Of a stretch of DNA of 64,000 nt, positions 13,994 to 26,503 are shown piece after piece (the first letter of the stretch is position 1; the number at the start of each line of letters is the position of its first letter). Origin of the DNA: Tetradesmus obliquus (taxonomy: Eukaryota > Chlorophyta > Chlorophyceae > Sphaeropleales > Scenedesmaceae). A model generated the notes under the pieces. The model made no database searches, was not told the DNA's origin, and worked only from the letters and a program-made list of their open reading frames with translations. The stretch covers positions 124,001-188,000 of the forward strand of contig CP126204.1 of NCBI GenBank assembly GCA_030272155.1, in the 5' to 3' direction. The position numbers and the translations under genes are program-made.

Positions 13994-14753
13994 AACACAG
14001 AAACAGTTGACGGTTACATGTATGAGCAGGGTGAAAATTTTGAAGCATGAGCAAAGTCAACACCATCAGGTTAACGTCAAACGTTTGACTGCAGCTGCAT
14101 CATCCTACAGCTGGTGTGCTTGGATGTGTGTCGCAACCGCATACAGCTAGAGTACCGAGTCAAATATGCTCTCGTTTTGTCACCTGGCCAGCGGTGCTGA
14201 CTGATGAGCTGGCACGTACCTGTGCTGGAGCTCGAAGGAGCAGTGCCCGTGCCCCCTGCAGGTGCTGCCGCTTAGGATGCGTAGCGCGACAGAGTCACAC
14301 GTTTGAGCTGTGTTGTTTACTATGAATCCTACGCTATCAATTTTGCTACGAATGGACAGCACTGTGGCGCTTGATGCCGCGGACACTGGACTAAACTGCA
14401 GTTGGGGGTTGGAAGTTGCAGTTCAGTGTCTTGACACTACGTTCCCGGCAGGTTGAGCCTGAAAAAAGTATCACCAAGCGCAGTAAAAGAGCTTCAAGTA
14501 GCAAAATGTAAGATGCCGTTTGAACAAAAGTAACATGCAGGGTTCTGCTGTTGCTCAGCAACAAGGCTGCAGCTGCTGGTGCTGCTGTACATGTTCCTCA
14601 GCTGCGATGTGCAATCGTAAGTAACCAGCCACCAAAGGTGAAGCAGAACATACGGAAGCAAACAGAACAGTTGTTGACAGTGTCGTAAGCCTGCACCTCT
14701 GCTAGGGGCGACTCGCAGATGATCTGTCGCAAGCTGTGGGGTTAAATGTATTG
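13994..14753. other. upstream region of the TSP-repeat gene
   Basis: Presumed promoter and 5'UTR for the minus-strand gene. I see no clear TATA element or conserved motif and no gene. Confidence 0.4.
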
Positions 14754-14956
14754 GGGGCGAGCCACAAACCACTGTCAGGGGGGGGGGGGGGGGGGGACGC
14801 GGTGCCACTTTCGCGAGGGGGGGTTAGGGGTTCGACGCGCTCAGCCTTGCGGAAGACAGTGCCCATGCGGAAGCCACTTTCCGCAGGAGGGGGGGGAGGG
14901 AGGGGGTGCTCCCCCCCCCCTGATCAGGGTCATGACAGTGGTTTGTGGCTCGCCCC
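14754..14956. mobile_element. 203-bp foldback element with 24-bp perfect inverted ends (MITE-like)
   Basis: The arm at 14754-14777 (GGGGCGAGCCACAAACCACT...) is exactly complementary to 14933-14956. The inside is G-rich on both sides, with poly-G at about 14778-14796 and poly-C at about 14911-14920, and carries two CCACTTTCCGC-like blocks and two GCGGAAG blocks. No ORF or transposase was found, and I could not identify a clear target-site duplication. Confidence 0.65.
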
Positions 14957-15419
14957 TGGCATAGCCTAACGGCTGCGAGCGATCGACCATAACAAGGCTG
15001 CGCTTGAAATATGCAAATGCATAGGCGTGATATGTCAACGCACTCTGACAAAGTACCTCATACTTATAACTGGGCTGCCTTGGACTATCCTTGAGCTTGG
15101 TGACCAGCTCAGCAGTCAAGGCTAGAGTTGGAGCCCACAGACGCGGGCCCGGACACAGCTTTCTTTGAATATGAAGGTCAGTCAGTAAGCCAACAGACCC
15201 GCTCAATCATGAAACCGCTACATCACAGTATGCCGGTCAGGAAAGGCAACCTCTTGCTTTTCTTCATGCTCAATTTGATCCCGCTTTTCACAAGTGACGT
15301 ATCGGCCGCGCATTCTGCCCTGTTGCTCCGCTGTTGCACCAGGTGACCCTACAGCAGCAGGAGGACCAGGTCCACCAGTCGAGACAATAGCCGCCTCTGA
15401 CAACACTACACTACAGCAG

Positions 15420-15426
15420 GCACAAC

Positions 15427-15461
<35 letters not shown>

Positions 15462-15660
15462 CCGCTCGGGCCCGAGTCTATAGGCTCCACGGAGGCGTGT
15501 GCGGCGCTGCACACCCCAGCTGCTATGACTGCGTTCAAGCAGGACCACGTGGTCTGGGCGCTCAACTTTGTCACTGCGCTGCGGGAGCACTGAAGCCTGC
15601 AGGTTCAACCTGCGGTGAAGTTCACCGCTGGCGCTGACGATGTGGTTGGGCAGCTTGCCG
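15420..15660 (+). pseudogene. dispersed fragment of the USP-like gene's C-terminal exon and 3' flank
   Basis: After a short polyAla run it encodes ACAALHTPAAMT then HVVWALNFVTALREH and stop, matching [14 protein letters not shown] and [15 protein letters not shown] at the end of the USP-like protein (about 7710-7840). Similarity continues past the stop into GGGCAGCTTG, which is also in the 3' flank at about 7850. The upstream part reads a Pro/Gly/Thr-rich stretch of unknown origin. It is either a copied 3' end or the last exon of a lost paralogue. Confidence 0.7.
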
Positions 15661-16646
15661 AATGCGCGCAACACCATGTTTTCTTTCAAAGCGTGACGGG
15701 GCATTTGCATTGCATTGACCTGCTGCGTGGTGCTGTAGGTGGTGAGGATAGCTCAGCCTGAGCGCCTGTGCAATGTGCAAGTGCCCTCTCAGGGTTGCTG
15801 GCAGAGACTCAGTGAGCCTCTGCCAGCAACCCTGGGGGGAGGCGTGCATGGCCACTGGGCCCTGAGATAGCAGCTCTTCGACTACTTACTAAGCTGTCGA
15901 GTAGGGCAGGCTGGGTTGCAAACGCCAGCATTGCGCAGTGCTCTCTGGCTGAGCCTGAGCTGATGTTAGCCTGGCTAGCCCGAGCCTGAGCTGATCAGTC
16001 AACCTAAAATGAGTGCAGTGGCCATCATCGCCCTCCTCACATAGCCAATCATATATTCCTTGATATTAACTCAAATGACCTCGGTAAAGGCTGGCAGGCG
16101 GCAAATGTGTGCGGCAAATCGCAGGAATGGAGGTCGCCGTGATTTAGGGTTTTTTGGAGCAGCCATCATTGCAGAGCAAGGTGCCCATGCATGTCAAAAT
16201 GACCGAACATGATGAAATTATGCAACAGTGCACAGTCAAGTGCTACTGAGCTGCAAACTACCCAGCAACTACTTGACAAAACTCATCGCCGAGTCAGTGC
16301 TTGGTCCTGAGTCGTTCATGCCCTCAGGTTATCACAAATTTTGAAGTGCTGATGCATGCTGTTTTTGCGCAGCAGGTTGTCGTGCCATACTCACTCATCA
16401 AAATTGATGCCACGCTTGAGGCCGAAGTTTCAGTGAAAATCGTGACTCATAGCATCAAGATTGTCTAAATCACCCGTTTTGAGCAGGCACCGATCGCTCG
16501 GTCGTCGCTGGGGGTGGACATCCAGAACAGCAGCGGCAGAGTGCAGCAAGCATGATTTGCTGCACTTGTGCTGGTGCAACACCAGCATCCTGCTTCAGCT
16601 CAACATTCAGACTTTGCTTCGTATGAGGCAGCAGCCCTGAGGCATC
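15661..16646. other. intergenic with one strong hairpin
   Basis: Contains a perfect 16-bp inverted repeat, 15791-15806 against 15818-15833, with an 11-nt loop. The rest has no coding signal; short AT-richer patches lie at about 16040-16150. Confidence 0.7.
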
Positions 16647-19600
16647 ATGGAGCTGCAGGAGTACGGCAGCCTCACCTGCTGCTGCGGTGAAGCCTGCAGC
16701 GCATATAGCCCTGCTGTTGCCAAGCCACGGGCTTGCCGCGTCCCTGTGAAGCAGATTGTGGAGGAAGGCTTGTTCTGCAAGGATTGCTGCAATGTGTTCT
16801 GCCCGGCTTGCATGCAGCAGCACGACGCTGCTGCATGCTGTGGTATGCCAAGGGGTCACTACACATTGCAACACCTGCAGGCAGCAGTGGTGAGCATGGC
16901 AGCCAAGTCAGGCGAACATGAGCAGTCTGCTTGAATAACGGTGCCGATGTGGCGATGTATGCCTAACCACTGGACGTTGTCAGACGTGCAGCAATGCTAC
17001 TAGTCACGCACAACCTGGCTGCAGCTGCTGACCTGTTGCCCGTGCCCTGCACTGGTGGTTTTTCTGCAGTCCAAAGCCCCGCCACAGCGCCCGCCAAGCG
17101 CCAGGCTGGCATCGCAGGAGCAGCAGCAGCAGCAGCGCCGGCGCAGCAGTGAAGCCAGCTGCGCTTCAGTGGCAGCTGCAGCGGCTGCCATGCCGCCCCA
17201 GCTTGCAGGAACTTTGGCCAAGGGCAAGCGCGGCTGCAGCAGCAGCCAGGTAGCGGCAGATGGGGCAGGCCGTGTGCTGCCGGCGGTGAGCAACCCGCAC
17301 AGAACGAGCATACTGTTGCTGATGTGGCTGCATGGTTGTCTTGACATTCAGCAGGCAGCTGCGTTATGTGGGCCATGTATCATGTATGCACAGTAGGGCC
17401 TTGGAATGGCGGCACCGAGTACCTGAAGCAGATACCACTGCTGTTTGTAAACTGTGCATGCACAGGTTGCTGCTATGCGTTGTGGAGCCAGCTGCAAGGT
17501 CATGAACCTGGCCAGCAACAGGAGAGAGGCTGGCGTGCTGCTCAAGCAGGCAGCTAAGCTGGAGGACTTCTGTGAGTGCACCAGGCACCTGAAGCGCAGC
17601 TGCAGACCAGTTTTGTTGTTGCCAGAGCGGCGTCAGCAACTTTACGCTGCTTGCAGGAAGCGCTTTGCCCAGCTGCACAAGATGATGACATTCCAATCAG
17701 ATGAGGTTTCTGCAAGCACCACCACCTGCGTTCGATGCCAACATAGTCCCACTGTGCTGCTACTTTCTCACATATGCACCTGCTGGGCTGTGTGCAACTG
17801 CCGATGTGCCTCCTGCAGACCCTGGGAGGTGTTCCGCCGCGCAGTTTGCCGAGTGGCACCAGCAGCAGCTGGCAGCAGAGCAGCCGACGTTCCTGTGGCG
17901 CAACATCAAGGACGATTTTCCTGTTGATGCTGCTGCGGCAGCAATCTTGTCTGGTGAGTTGTCTGGTGAGTTGGAGAACTTCCACATCTGCGTGCGCAGC
18001 ACTGGCCGCAAGCGTGCACGTGCAGCAGCAGCCGCAGCGGCGGCAGCAAGAGCGGCAGCAGCTAGCGGCATGGACGCTGTTGACTGCATAGTGCAGCGGC
18101 TCTGGGCTGCCAAAGGCCTGAAGGCGCCTTGCTCGCCGGAGCCAGAGGAGCTGCAGGGGCAGCAGCAGCCGCAGGAGGCAGATGCAGCTAGCCAGCAGGA
18201 CCAACCATCTCCTGGGCGCAGGGCGCAGCGCAAACAGCAACTGAGCAACCAGCTCCGACAACACAAGCAGCCTGAGCAAATGCCGCCAAAGCATCACCAG
18301 CAGCAGCAGCCTCAGCCGCGTGAGCAGTCTGCTGCTGTTGACAGCTTGCAGGAGAGCTTGCCGCACTCACCCGCGGCACGGCTTGTAGAGCAGCAAGATG
18401 AGCCACAGCAGCCGCAGCAGCAAGGGCAGCAGCAGCAGGACGAGCAGCAGGAGCTGCTGCAGGGGCAGCAGCAGCTGCACGAGGCAGAGGTAGCTGGGCA
18501 GCAGGACCAGCCATCTCCTGGGCACAAGGCGCAGCGCAAACAGCAACTGAGCAACCAGCCCCGGCAACACAAGCAGCCTCAGCAAACGCCGTTGAAGCAG
18601 CAGGAGCAGCAGCTTCCTGCCAAAGCAGACTCTCCAGTGATGCCAGCGCCAGCCACTGAGCTTACTAGCCAGGCTCCATCACTGCAGCAGCAACAGCAGC
18701 AGCTGTGCCCTCCTGACAGTCCGCCGCTTGAGCAGCCTGCTGCTGTTGACAGCTTGCAGGAATGCTTGCCGCACGTGCCGACTGCACTCCCAGCCAAGCA
18801 GGCAGCTGCGCCAGAGCAGGCAGTTGCGCCAGAGCAGCCGCAGCAGCAGCTGCAGCAGCAGCAGCAGCAGCAGGAGGCACAGCCGGCAGAAGGAAGCAGC
18901 TTGCAGACACCGCACAAGCAGGAGCAGCCGCTGCAGCGGCAGCAGCTGTCAAGCGGGCAACCGAGTGAGCAGCTGGCTGAGCAGCAGGGCCAGCAGCTGA
19001 AATGCCAGAAGCAACATGCAAAAGTTCAGCAGTGCGATCAGCAGCAGGCATATGTGCAGGCGCAGCCTGATCAGCAGCTGCTGGAGCAGCAAAAGCAAAC
19101 GCAGCAGCGAGCTGGGCGGCAGCACAGCAACAAGGCGGGGCAGCAGCATGGTGTGCGTGACCAACAAGCACAGCAGCGTCATCAAGGCTCACCTAAAGCT
19201 GTGCAGCAGGAGCAGCGCAGCGGCAGCCAGCCCCGGCCCTCCGCAATGCCAGGGGCGGCTGGCACAGATGATGCAGCAGCGGCAAAAATGACGCCGCCAG
19301 CAGCAGCAGCAGCCCCAGCCCCAGCCCCATTGCCTTCTGCTGCTGCTGCCCTTCCAGCAGCAGCTGTTGATGATGCATGCTGTACGCCGTCAGCTGCTGA
19401 TCTGCTGGTGGAGCGCAGCGGCAGCGTGGATGTTGCTGCTGAGGGCGCCTTTGCTGCTGCAGGCGGCATCGCAGCAGCAACAGCAGCGGCGGCAGCGGCG
19501 GCAGTTGCGGCAGCGCCTCAGCCAGCTGCTGCAGCTGGTGCTGCCCTGCACCACAGCTGCAGTGCCCCAGCCAGCACAGCGCCAGCCCAGCTGGCAGGCC

Positions 19601-22600
19601 GTGCGCCCCCTCGTGCTGCTGTGAGTGCAGACCTGCGGGTGCTGGCAGTGACAGCTGCTGCTGCTGGTGCTGGCAAGCAGCGGACAGCAGGCGCAGGTGC
19701 AGGCTCTCCGGCACCATCAGCAGCACCAACAGCAGCAGCGGGCAGGAGCACTGGCGGCACATCAGCGGGCAGGACTGCTGCAGCTGAAGGCGGAGCCGGG
19801 GGTGGCGACGGCGGCAGCAGCAGCGGGCAGGGCGGCAACCTCAGTGGCGGCGGCAGCGGCCAGCCCAGCGGCGCAGCTGCTGCTGCGGCTGCCGCCGGCG
19901 CTGGGGGGTACCCCAACACTGAGGCCATGGCTCAGCTGGCTGGCTGTGTGCGTGACGAGCTGCAGCCGCCGCTTGCGCCTGGCGAGCTGCGCGTGCTGGG
20001 GCAGACCATGCACCCGCAGGTGGCAGCGCGCTACAAGCAGGTGCGGTGCCGCAGCATACAACTCATGTTGAAGCATGATGTTGGAGAGCATAATGGCAGA
20101 GGTTTTGGCGGCATGGGCTGACTAGCAGGAAGGGCGCTGGCCGCAAGCATCGCGGCAGTGCCTGCCCCACTTTCTCTGCATCACTGCCATGTGTGAATTT
20201 GCTGAAGTTGCTGCTGCTGCCGGTGACTGATAGCAGGTGTAGCATCAACTGTCCCAGTGCTCTCCAGTGCTCCCATGCATGTCTGCTGCTGCTGCTGCTG
20301 CTTGTAGGATGTGGCTGACTTCATGACGGAGCTGGCTGCGCGCTTTGCGTCACCAGCCAAGCCCACCCGCCAGGCAGTGCAGGGCAGGGCCCTCGCCAGC
20401 AGCGCGGCTGACCTGGCGCGGCTGCATGTGGCGCTGGACCCGCCCTGGGGCAAGCCGAGCGATGAGGGCAGCACCAGCGCGTGGTGCAAGGAGCACAGCA
20501 TCAAGCCGGCGGCGCTGCAGCAGCAGCTTGTCGACATGATCAACGTGAGCGCAGAAAGGCGCAGGTTGCACAGCACGTGAATGCCGCAGACCGCACAGCA
20601 GTGTGTCGCAGCTGAGCAGGCTGCTGCATGTATGTAAAGGTTCCTTTACATGCACGTGCTTTTCGCAGCAGCTGCACCAAGCATTGTGTACATGGGGTGG
20701 GGTTTGGGGCTGGGCAACCACATCATCAGGCAAAAAAGCACTGAGTAAACCACAGATGATGCTTCAGCATGCCGCTATCACATGCCATATTCCTGCGCAG
20801 TGTGCATCTCCTGCGCCTACCATCTGCTGTCAGTGCATTTAGCCCATGTATCAGCCCTGGACCAAGTCCTGCGCGCCTGGCCCTGCTGGCTGTGTTGCTC
20901 AGGCTGCGCTGGCGGACCAGCCGGGCGGCTCGACGCTGGACTGTGCGAATCAGCTGCCTGAACAGCTGCCGTGCCGCCACATGGCCCCATACATCATCCC
21001 AGAGGTGAGAAGCAGGGCTGGCATTGGCCTGCAAGCTATGCATTGCTGTGCGTGGGTGTGCGTGGGATCCCCGCTGTCGAAGCAGCGGTGGCGCAGCAGG
21101 CACGCAGCTGCAGCTCAACAGAGGTTGTAGTAACGTCCCCGCAGCAGCAGCTCAGCCACCACCTTCAGGCTGGCAGGGCTGCTGCATCACCATGCTGCAT
21201 GCCCGCTTCGCTATGTCATCACCAGGGGAAACGCGTGTGTACTGCTCTGCCTGTTCAACACAAGCGCCCGTTTGCGGCTTCTGTCTTTATCAATCAATGA
21301 ATGTTTGCAAAACCTTGTGGTGACTTGCTGATTGTATATGCTCGTGCGGCTTGCTGCTGCTGCTGCTGCTGCTGTTGTGCAGAGCCACCCGGTGGAGCTG
21401 CTGCGTGGGCAGCAGTCGGTGCGCTTTACAGCAGACCTGACAGCAGGGGTCATCCTGGGGCCTTACAGGTGGGCTGGCTGGGCCCTGGCCAGGTGCTGCA
21501 GCCGCGTCAGGAGCTGCAACCGCCCTCTGGTGCTCTGGCTGGGCTCTGCTGTAACAGCATTGCTGCATGTGCCTTCCTGTTTGATGCATGGTCGCTGCAG
21601 TCTCTTGTTCCGGTGCAAACAAACATATATGTACCGAAGCTGGGTGTATCTGCTGCTGCTGCTGCTGCTGCCGCAGAGGCTACATGACCCTGCGCCGGCC
21701 GTACCACGAGCTGCTAGAGAAGCAGTGAGTGCATTCTGCCAGCAACGACGTGGCAAAACTAAGAGGTCACTGCTGTTGATAGTGGTAAAGACCCACAAGC
21801 TGTAGCCTGCACACGAACCAGCAGCAGACATAGCCTTCCATATGCTGTCTTGCTGCCTGGGTTTTTGGCGCTTCTGCCAGTCTGACTTGCTGACTGTGCT
21901 GTGTTGCGCATTGCAGCAAGCCGTCCCGCTTCACCACTGGCGAGCCAGGCAGGGTCGTAGTGGCATGGGAGTACCTGCTGTGGCAGCTGCTGGTGGAGTC
22001 GTACGCGGTGCAGGTGGGCGCGATGCCTTGAGCAACTCATTGGACCCACAGAACCTCTTTGTTCATCAAAATGCAGTTGTAGTGATACACAACGGTTGAG
22101 CTTTATTACTGACCAGCTAGATTTGATTGGGGTGGGAGCACAGGTAAAGGCATGCATGCGCTGCTGCAGTACAGTCCATCGTACGCTCCTGTGGGCAGCC
22201 GCACAGCAGCTCACCTCAAACATGCATGCCTGACCAACGCATCTGACCTGTGGCTGTGTTCATATTTGTTGCTGTGCGCAGGACGAGGGCTTCAACCTGC
22301 CAGCAGTCAAGCGGCAGCCAGCAGCAGGCAGCAAGGGCAGCAAGGCTGCCCGTGCACAGCAGGCCAGCGCCAGCAGCAAGGCAGCAGCGGCTACCAGCGT
22401 GGCGCAGGATCTGTTCTGTAGTGCTTTCGGCTATGGTAGGTTAATCGCTCTGCTGCACGGTGCAGCAGTCATGTCAGGCCTTTCAGCATGGCAGGCACAT
22501 GCACTGGATCTCAGCTGCCTGGATGTATAATCTGACTCGTGCAAGTCGCTGCTGCTGGTGTCCCCAAGCATGCTCAAGTCGATCTCGCGCTGCTGGTCCA

Positions 22601-25600
22601 GCTTTGGCATGTTGTTGACTGTTGAATGTACAGCGGCCGCCTGGGGTGGTGCCGGGTGTGACTGCCGGCATCGTGCTGCCTGCCATGTGCCGCGCCTGCT
22701 GCAGGCAACATGACAGCACTGGTGAACGACCCCACAGTCAGCCCACTGGAGCTGTGCGACGTGAGTGGCAGCAGCCAACACATGCACACCTGATACCTTG
22801 GGTTTTGCACACAGCGTGCTGCAGTTCTGATTACAGCAGCAGCGCAGCTGCTGGTCTGCACAACTGCAGCAGGCCGTGCTTTGACCTTGCTCTTCCACGC
22901 ATGGTTGGTGGTGTGTTGACTGCAAATGACGCAGGAGAAGGTCGAGCATCGCCAGTTTGCTGTGCTCCTGACTGTGTGGTGCTGCTGTGGCTGGTGCTGC
23001 GTGCAGGACGCTGCCGCCTACGCTGGCCGCAGCCAGGTGTCGCCGCCCAACGTGGTCATCCGAGTGCTGTGGGTGCGGCGGCGGCCCTTCCCTTTCATGA
23101 TCACGTCACGGCCAGTGGCAGCAGGGGAAGACCTGTGGTACGACTACGGCGAAGCGTGAGTAGCGCTGGCGGCGGCTGCGGCGGCGGTCGTGGCTGTACT
23201 TGTGTGTGCTGTTTCAGCTGCTGGGCACCACGTGAACATCTGCTGTAGCCTGCAGCACTGCCAGCGTGGTGCATCTAGAGCTCAACACACAGGCACAGCA
23301 GTCTCTCGCAGGTATGCACGCATACATGCATGCATGTCTGAACCTGAACCTTGCCGCTGCTGTGCCTTGTCTGTTGTGTGCTGGCTGCAGCTACTGGACC
23401 ATCCCCAAGCGGCTGCTGGCCACCATCGACCTGGCCACGGGCATGACGCCCAGCCAGGCCTTCGAGTCTGCCTTCAAGCTGTGCAGGGGCGAGGGGCCCG
23501 AGGTGGCGGCGCTGGTGGCAGCACTCAACGGCAAGGAGGCGATGCTGCCAGCACTGCAGCATGTGAGAGGGCCGGCGGGTGTTAGGCAGCAGCTACTGGA
23601 TGGGACAGTTGGCCTGGCAGTGCGAGCAGGGTGGTGCTTTCTCAACAGCAGCATGATGCAGAGGCAGGAGAAGGGGATATCGATGCGTGCAGCTGGGGTA
23701 TGCAGCGCGGCTAAGCCTTGCAGGAACATTTGGGGGAAGGCGCTGCATAGTGTTGCAGAAGAACTGGGCTGCCTGTGAAGCTGACTGTTTCTTGCACGTG
23801 TGCTGCTCGAACGATGTGCTGCTGCTGCTGCAATTTGCTGTCATGTTGTAGGCGCCGTCTATGCAGCAGAGCGGCGTCATTGCAGCAGCACGGCTGGCAG
23901 CGCCAGCTGCTGTTTTCAACCCTCAGGAACAGTCCTCAGCTGCTGCAGCAGCTGCTGCGGCACTTGATGCAGCCGGCAGCGGCGACCTGACAAGACAAGA
24001 CTCAGCTGCATTGCCAGCAGCAGAGGCAGCTGCAGGTGCGCCTGGTGCTGGCCTGGCAGGCAGCACCAGCCCAGACACTGCCGCACATGCTGCCGCTGCT
24101 GCTGCAGCTGGCACTGCAGCTGCTGCACGGCTTGTCAATGATGATCTGGATGCAGATGCAGATGCCATGTGCAATGACAGTGGCAGTGGCGAAGCAGTTG
24201 CCAGTCAGCCTGAGCCAGGCATGAGGCGGCGGCAGATGGCCCCGCGCAAGAAGACAGCAGATAAGAGGTTTCAAGAGTATGATCCAGCCCATGTCGCTGT
24301 GCCTGCGGCTGAAGCAACTGTAGCAAAGCAGCAGCACCATCGGCTGGAGCACTGCAGCAGCAGTGTCAGCACACGCATGGCTGCAGATCCAGCAAGCCCC
24401 AGCGACCGGCGGAGGTCAGACCAGGAGCAGCAGCCGCAGCAGCAGCGGCAGCAGCAGAGCCCTGGCAGCAGCAAGCATGGCAGCGAAGGCAGGAGCTCTG
24501 GCAGTAGGCCGCCACCCCTCAAGCGCGGCAGGAGCGGCAGCAGGGAGCGCCATAAGAGTGGCAGCGGCAGGCGCCGCAGCAGGAGCCGCAGCAGAGGCAG
24601 GAGCGGCAGGGGCAGGAGCAGCAGCCCTGGCAGGAGCGGCAAGCCCAGCAGCGGCGGCGGCAGCAGGCAGCCGCGCAGGCGCAGCGTCAGCAGGGAGCGC
24701 AGCGGCAGGGGCAAGGCCAGGGCCAGGAGCTCTGAGCGTGGTGGCGCAGCAGCAGCCGCTGCTCCTGTTGCAGGTGAGCCGCCGGCTGCCAAGCGTGGCC
24801 GCTTCCTCACGCTGCCGCACAGCAGTAGCGGGCTGGGGCATGTTGGCGGCGCTGCGGCTGCTGCTGCTGCTGCTGCCAGCGGGCCTCGCAGCAGGGGCAG
24901 GAGCCGCAGCAGAGGCCGCGGCCGCAGCAGGAGCCGCAGCAGGGAGCGGCGCAGGCAGCAGCAGCAGCAGCAGCAGCAGCATGCGTGCGAGCTGCCTGGC
25001 AGGCACAGGCCAGGCCCTGGGCAGCAGCTGGGTGGCAGTGGGTACCACCACCATGCAGCGCCTTGGGGCCCTCCGGCAGCAGGAGCAGCTGGCCCGTATG
25101 GCCCGCCGCCTGGCAGTGTGCCCCTGCCTGGCAGCAGGGCGCCTCCTGCAGGAGGTGCGCCTGGCAGCATGTACGGCATTGCGGGGCGGGTGACCGCTGC
25201 TGGGCAGGTGCCACCTGGAAGGGCCCCGCCAGCTCCAGCAGCAGCAGCAGCAGCAGCAGCTCGCAGTGCAGCACAGCCGCAGGATGGCAAGCTTGGCATG
25301 CCTGGCAGCAGCACTGAGGTGTGGCGTGGTCAGGGGTCGAGGCAGCAGCCAGCGGCAGTGGCTGCAAGTGGCAGCGTGCCGCAGCATGGGGCGGGCGGCA
25401 GCAGCGCAGCATTGATGGCAAACAGGCAACCACCAGGCCGTGAGGTGGTACCTGCTGCAGTGGTCGGGGCAGCAGCGCATAAAGTGAGGGGGCAGTTGCA
25501 TCCTGTGGCTGGTGCTGGCAGCAGCGGGGCTCTGCCTCAAGCTGGCCGGCAGCGCATGCCTTTCGGCAGTGGCGGAGCTATGAGATCACAGCAACAGCAG

Positions 25601-26094
25601 CTGCCGCCGCCGCCTCCTCCTCCAGTGCAGCCGCCATCAGCAGATGCAAGCAGAGGCCGTCCTGGGCTGATGCCGGGCCAGCAGTCGCAAGAGCATGGGC
25701 GGCATGTGGACGTGCAGCGTGCGCTGCACCTGCAGCAGCCTGGCGGCCAGCAGCTGAGCAGACTTGCGCCAGTTGGCGCTGCCGGATCTGGCGGCGACTT
25801 CCAGCCTGCATTCAATGCGAGCAGCTTTACTGATGGCAGGCCTGAGCTGCCAGCAGGTGCAGGCACGTCATCTGCCTTGTGCTTGCCTCAGCATGAAGTG
25901 AAGCAGCAGCAGCAACAGCAGCAGCCGTTGCCTGCTGTTGGGCCTGTTGCTGGGCCAGCTGGCCTTGTCAGTGGTGTGGGCAGCACCGCTGCTCCTGGCG
26001 CAGGTGCTGCTGCCGCTGCTGCTGGTGACGCAGCTCCAGCCGCCCCAGCCGCAAAGCGCGTGGCCGAATGGCGGCATATCAATCAGGCGAGAAT

Positions 26095-26157
<63 letters not shown>

Positions 26158-26503
26158 ACAACAGTCAGCGGTTGCCGTTGGCGTGCAGGGAGGTACGCAG
26201 CATGCAACGGTTGGCGCTGCCCAGACCACCACTGCTGGCGCTACAGCTGTCAATGTAACTGCTTACGCAGCTCCTGCTGGCGCCGCTGCTGCAGCAGCAG
26301 CAGCAGCAGCGCACATGGTTGTGGCTGCCGGCACTGCTGCAGCAGTCGCGCAGCCGCACACGCAGCAGCAGCAGCAGCACGTGTCACTTGCTGCTGCTGC
26401 TGATGGCGCTGCTGCTGTGCAGGCTGCTGTAGTGCAGCGCCCGCGTGGCAGAGTCTTGGTGTGGAGCGATAATGAGGAGGACAGCAGCAGCGATGAAGAC
26501 TGA
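16647..26503 (+). CDS. large SET-domain protein with B-box-like zinc finger, Gln-rich and Arg/Ser-rich arms
   Basis: Exons as read: 16647-16889, 17070-17285, 17466-about 17705, about 17819-20040, 20308-20544, 20843-21004, 21383-21468, 21677-21724, 21917-22013, 22282-22435, 22705-22760, 23007-23155, 23391-23562, 23852-26503; roughly 2,240 residues. All junctions from 20040 on are in phase; the one at 17705/17819 is uncertain. The N-terminus has a B-box-like cluster (FCKDCCNVFCPACMQQH). The SET core is VRFTADLTAGVILGPYRGYM, then YGNMTALVNDP where SET enzymes have RFxNHxCxPN, and RPVAAGEDLWYDYGEAYW matching the ELxYDY end. Between are about 700 Gln/Ala-rich residues. The last exon is RS-rich (RSRSRGRSGRGR), contains polyGln and ends in an acidic DNEEDSSSDED tail. 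It is probably a nuclear chromatin or RNA-associated methyltransferase, or an inactive relative since the NHxC motif is not kept. Exons 1-3 belonging to the same gene is inferred from phase and continuity. Confidence 0.72.
18145..18800 (+). repeat. in-frame duplication inside the Gln-rich exon of the SET gene
   Basis: A block coding QQDQPSPGRRAQRKQQLSNQ (about 18196-18260) recurs as QQDQPSPGHKAQRKQQLSNQ (about 18502-18560). The block AAVDSLQESLPHSP (about 18330) recurs as AAVDSLQECLPHVP (about 18740). The frame is kept. Confidence 0.85.
26097..26157 (+). repeat. longest CAG run of the window (polyGln)
   Basis: About 20 uninterrupted CAG codons in the last exon of the SET-domain gene, after ARMQ and before PQQSAVAVG. 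Confidence 0.95.
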
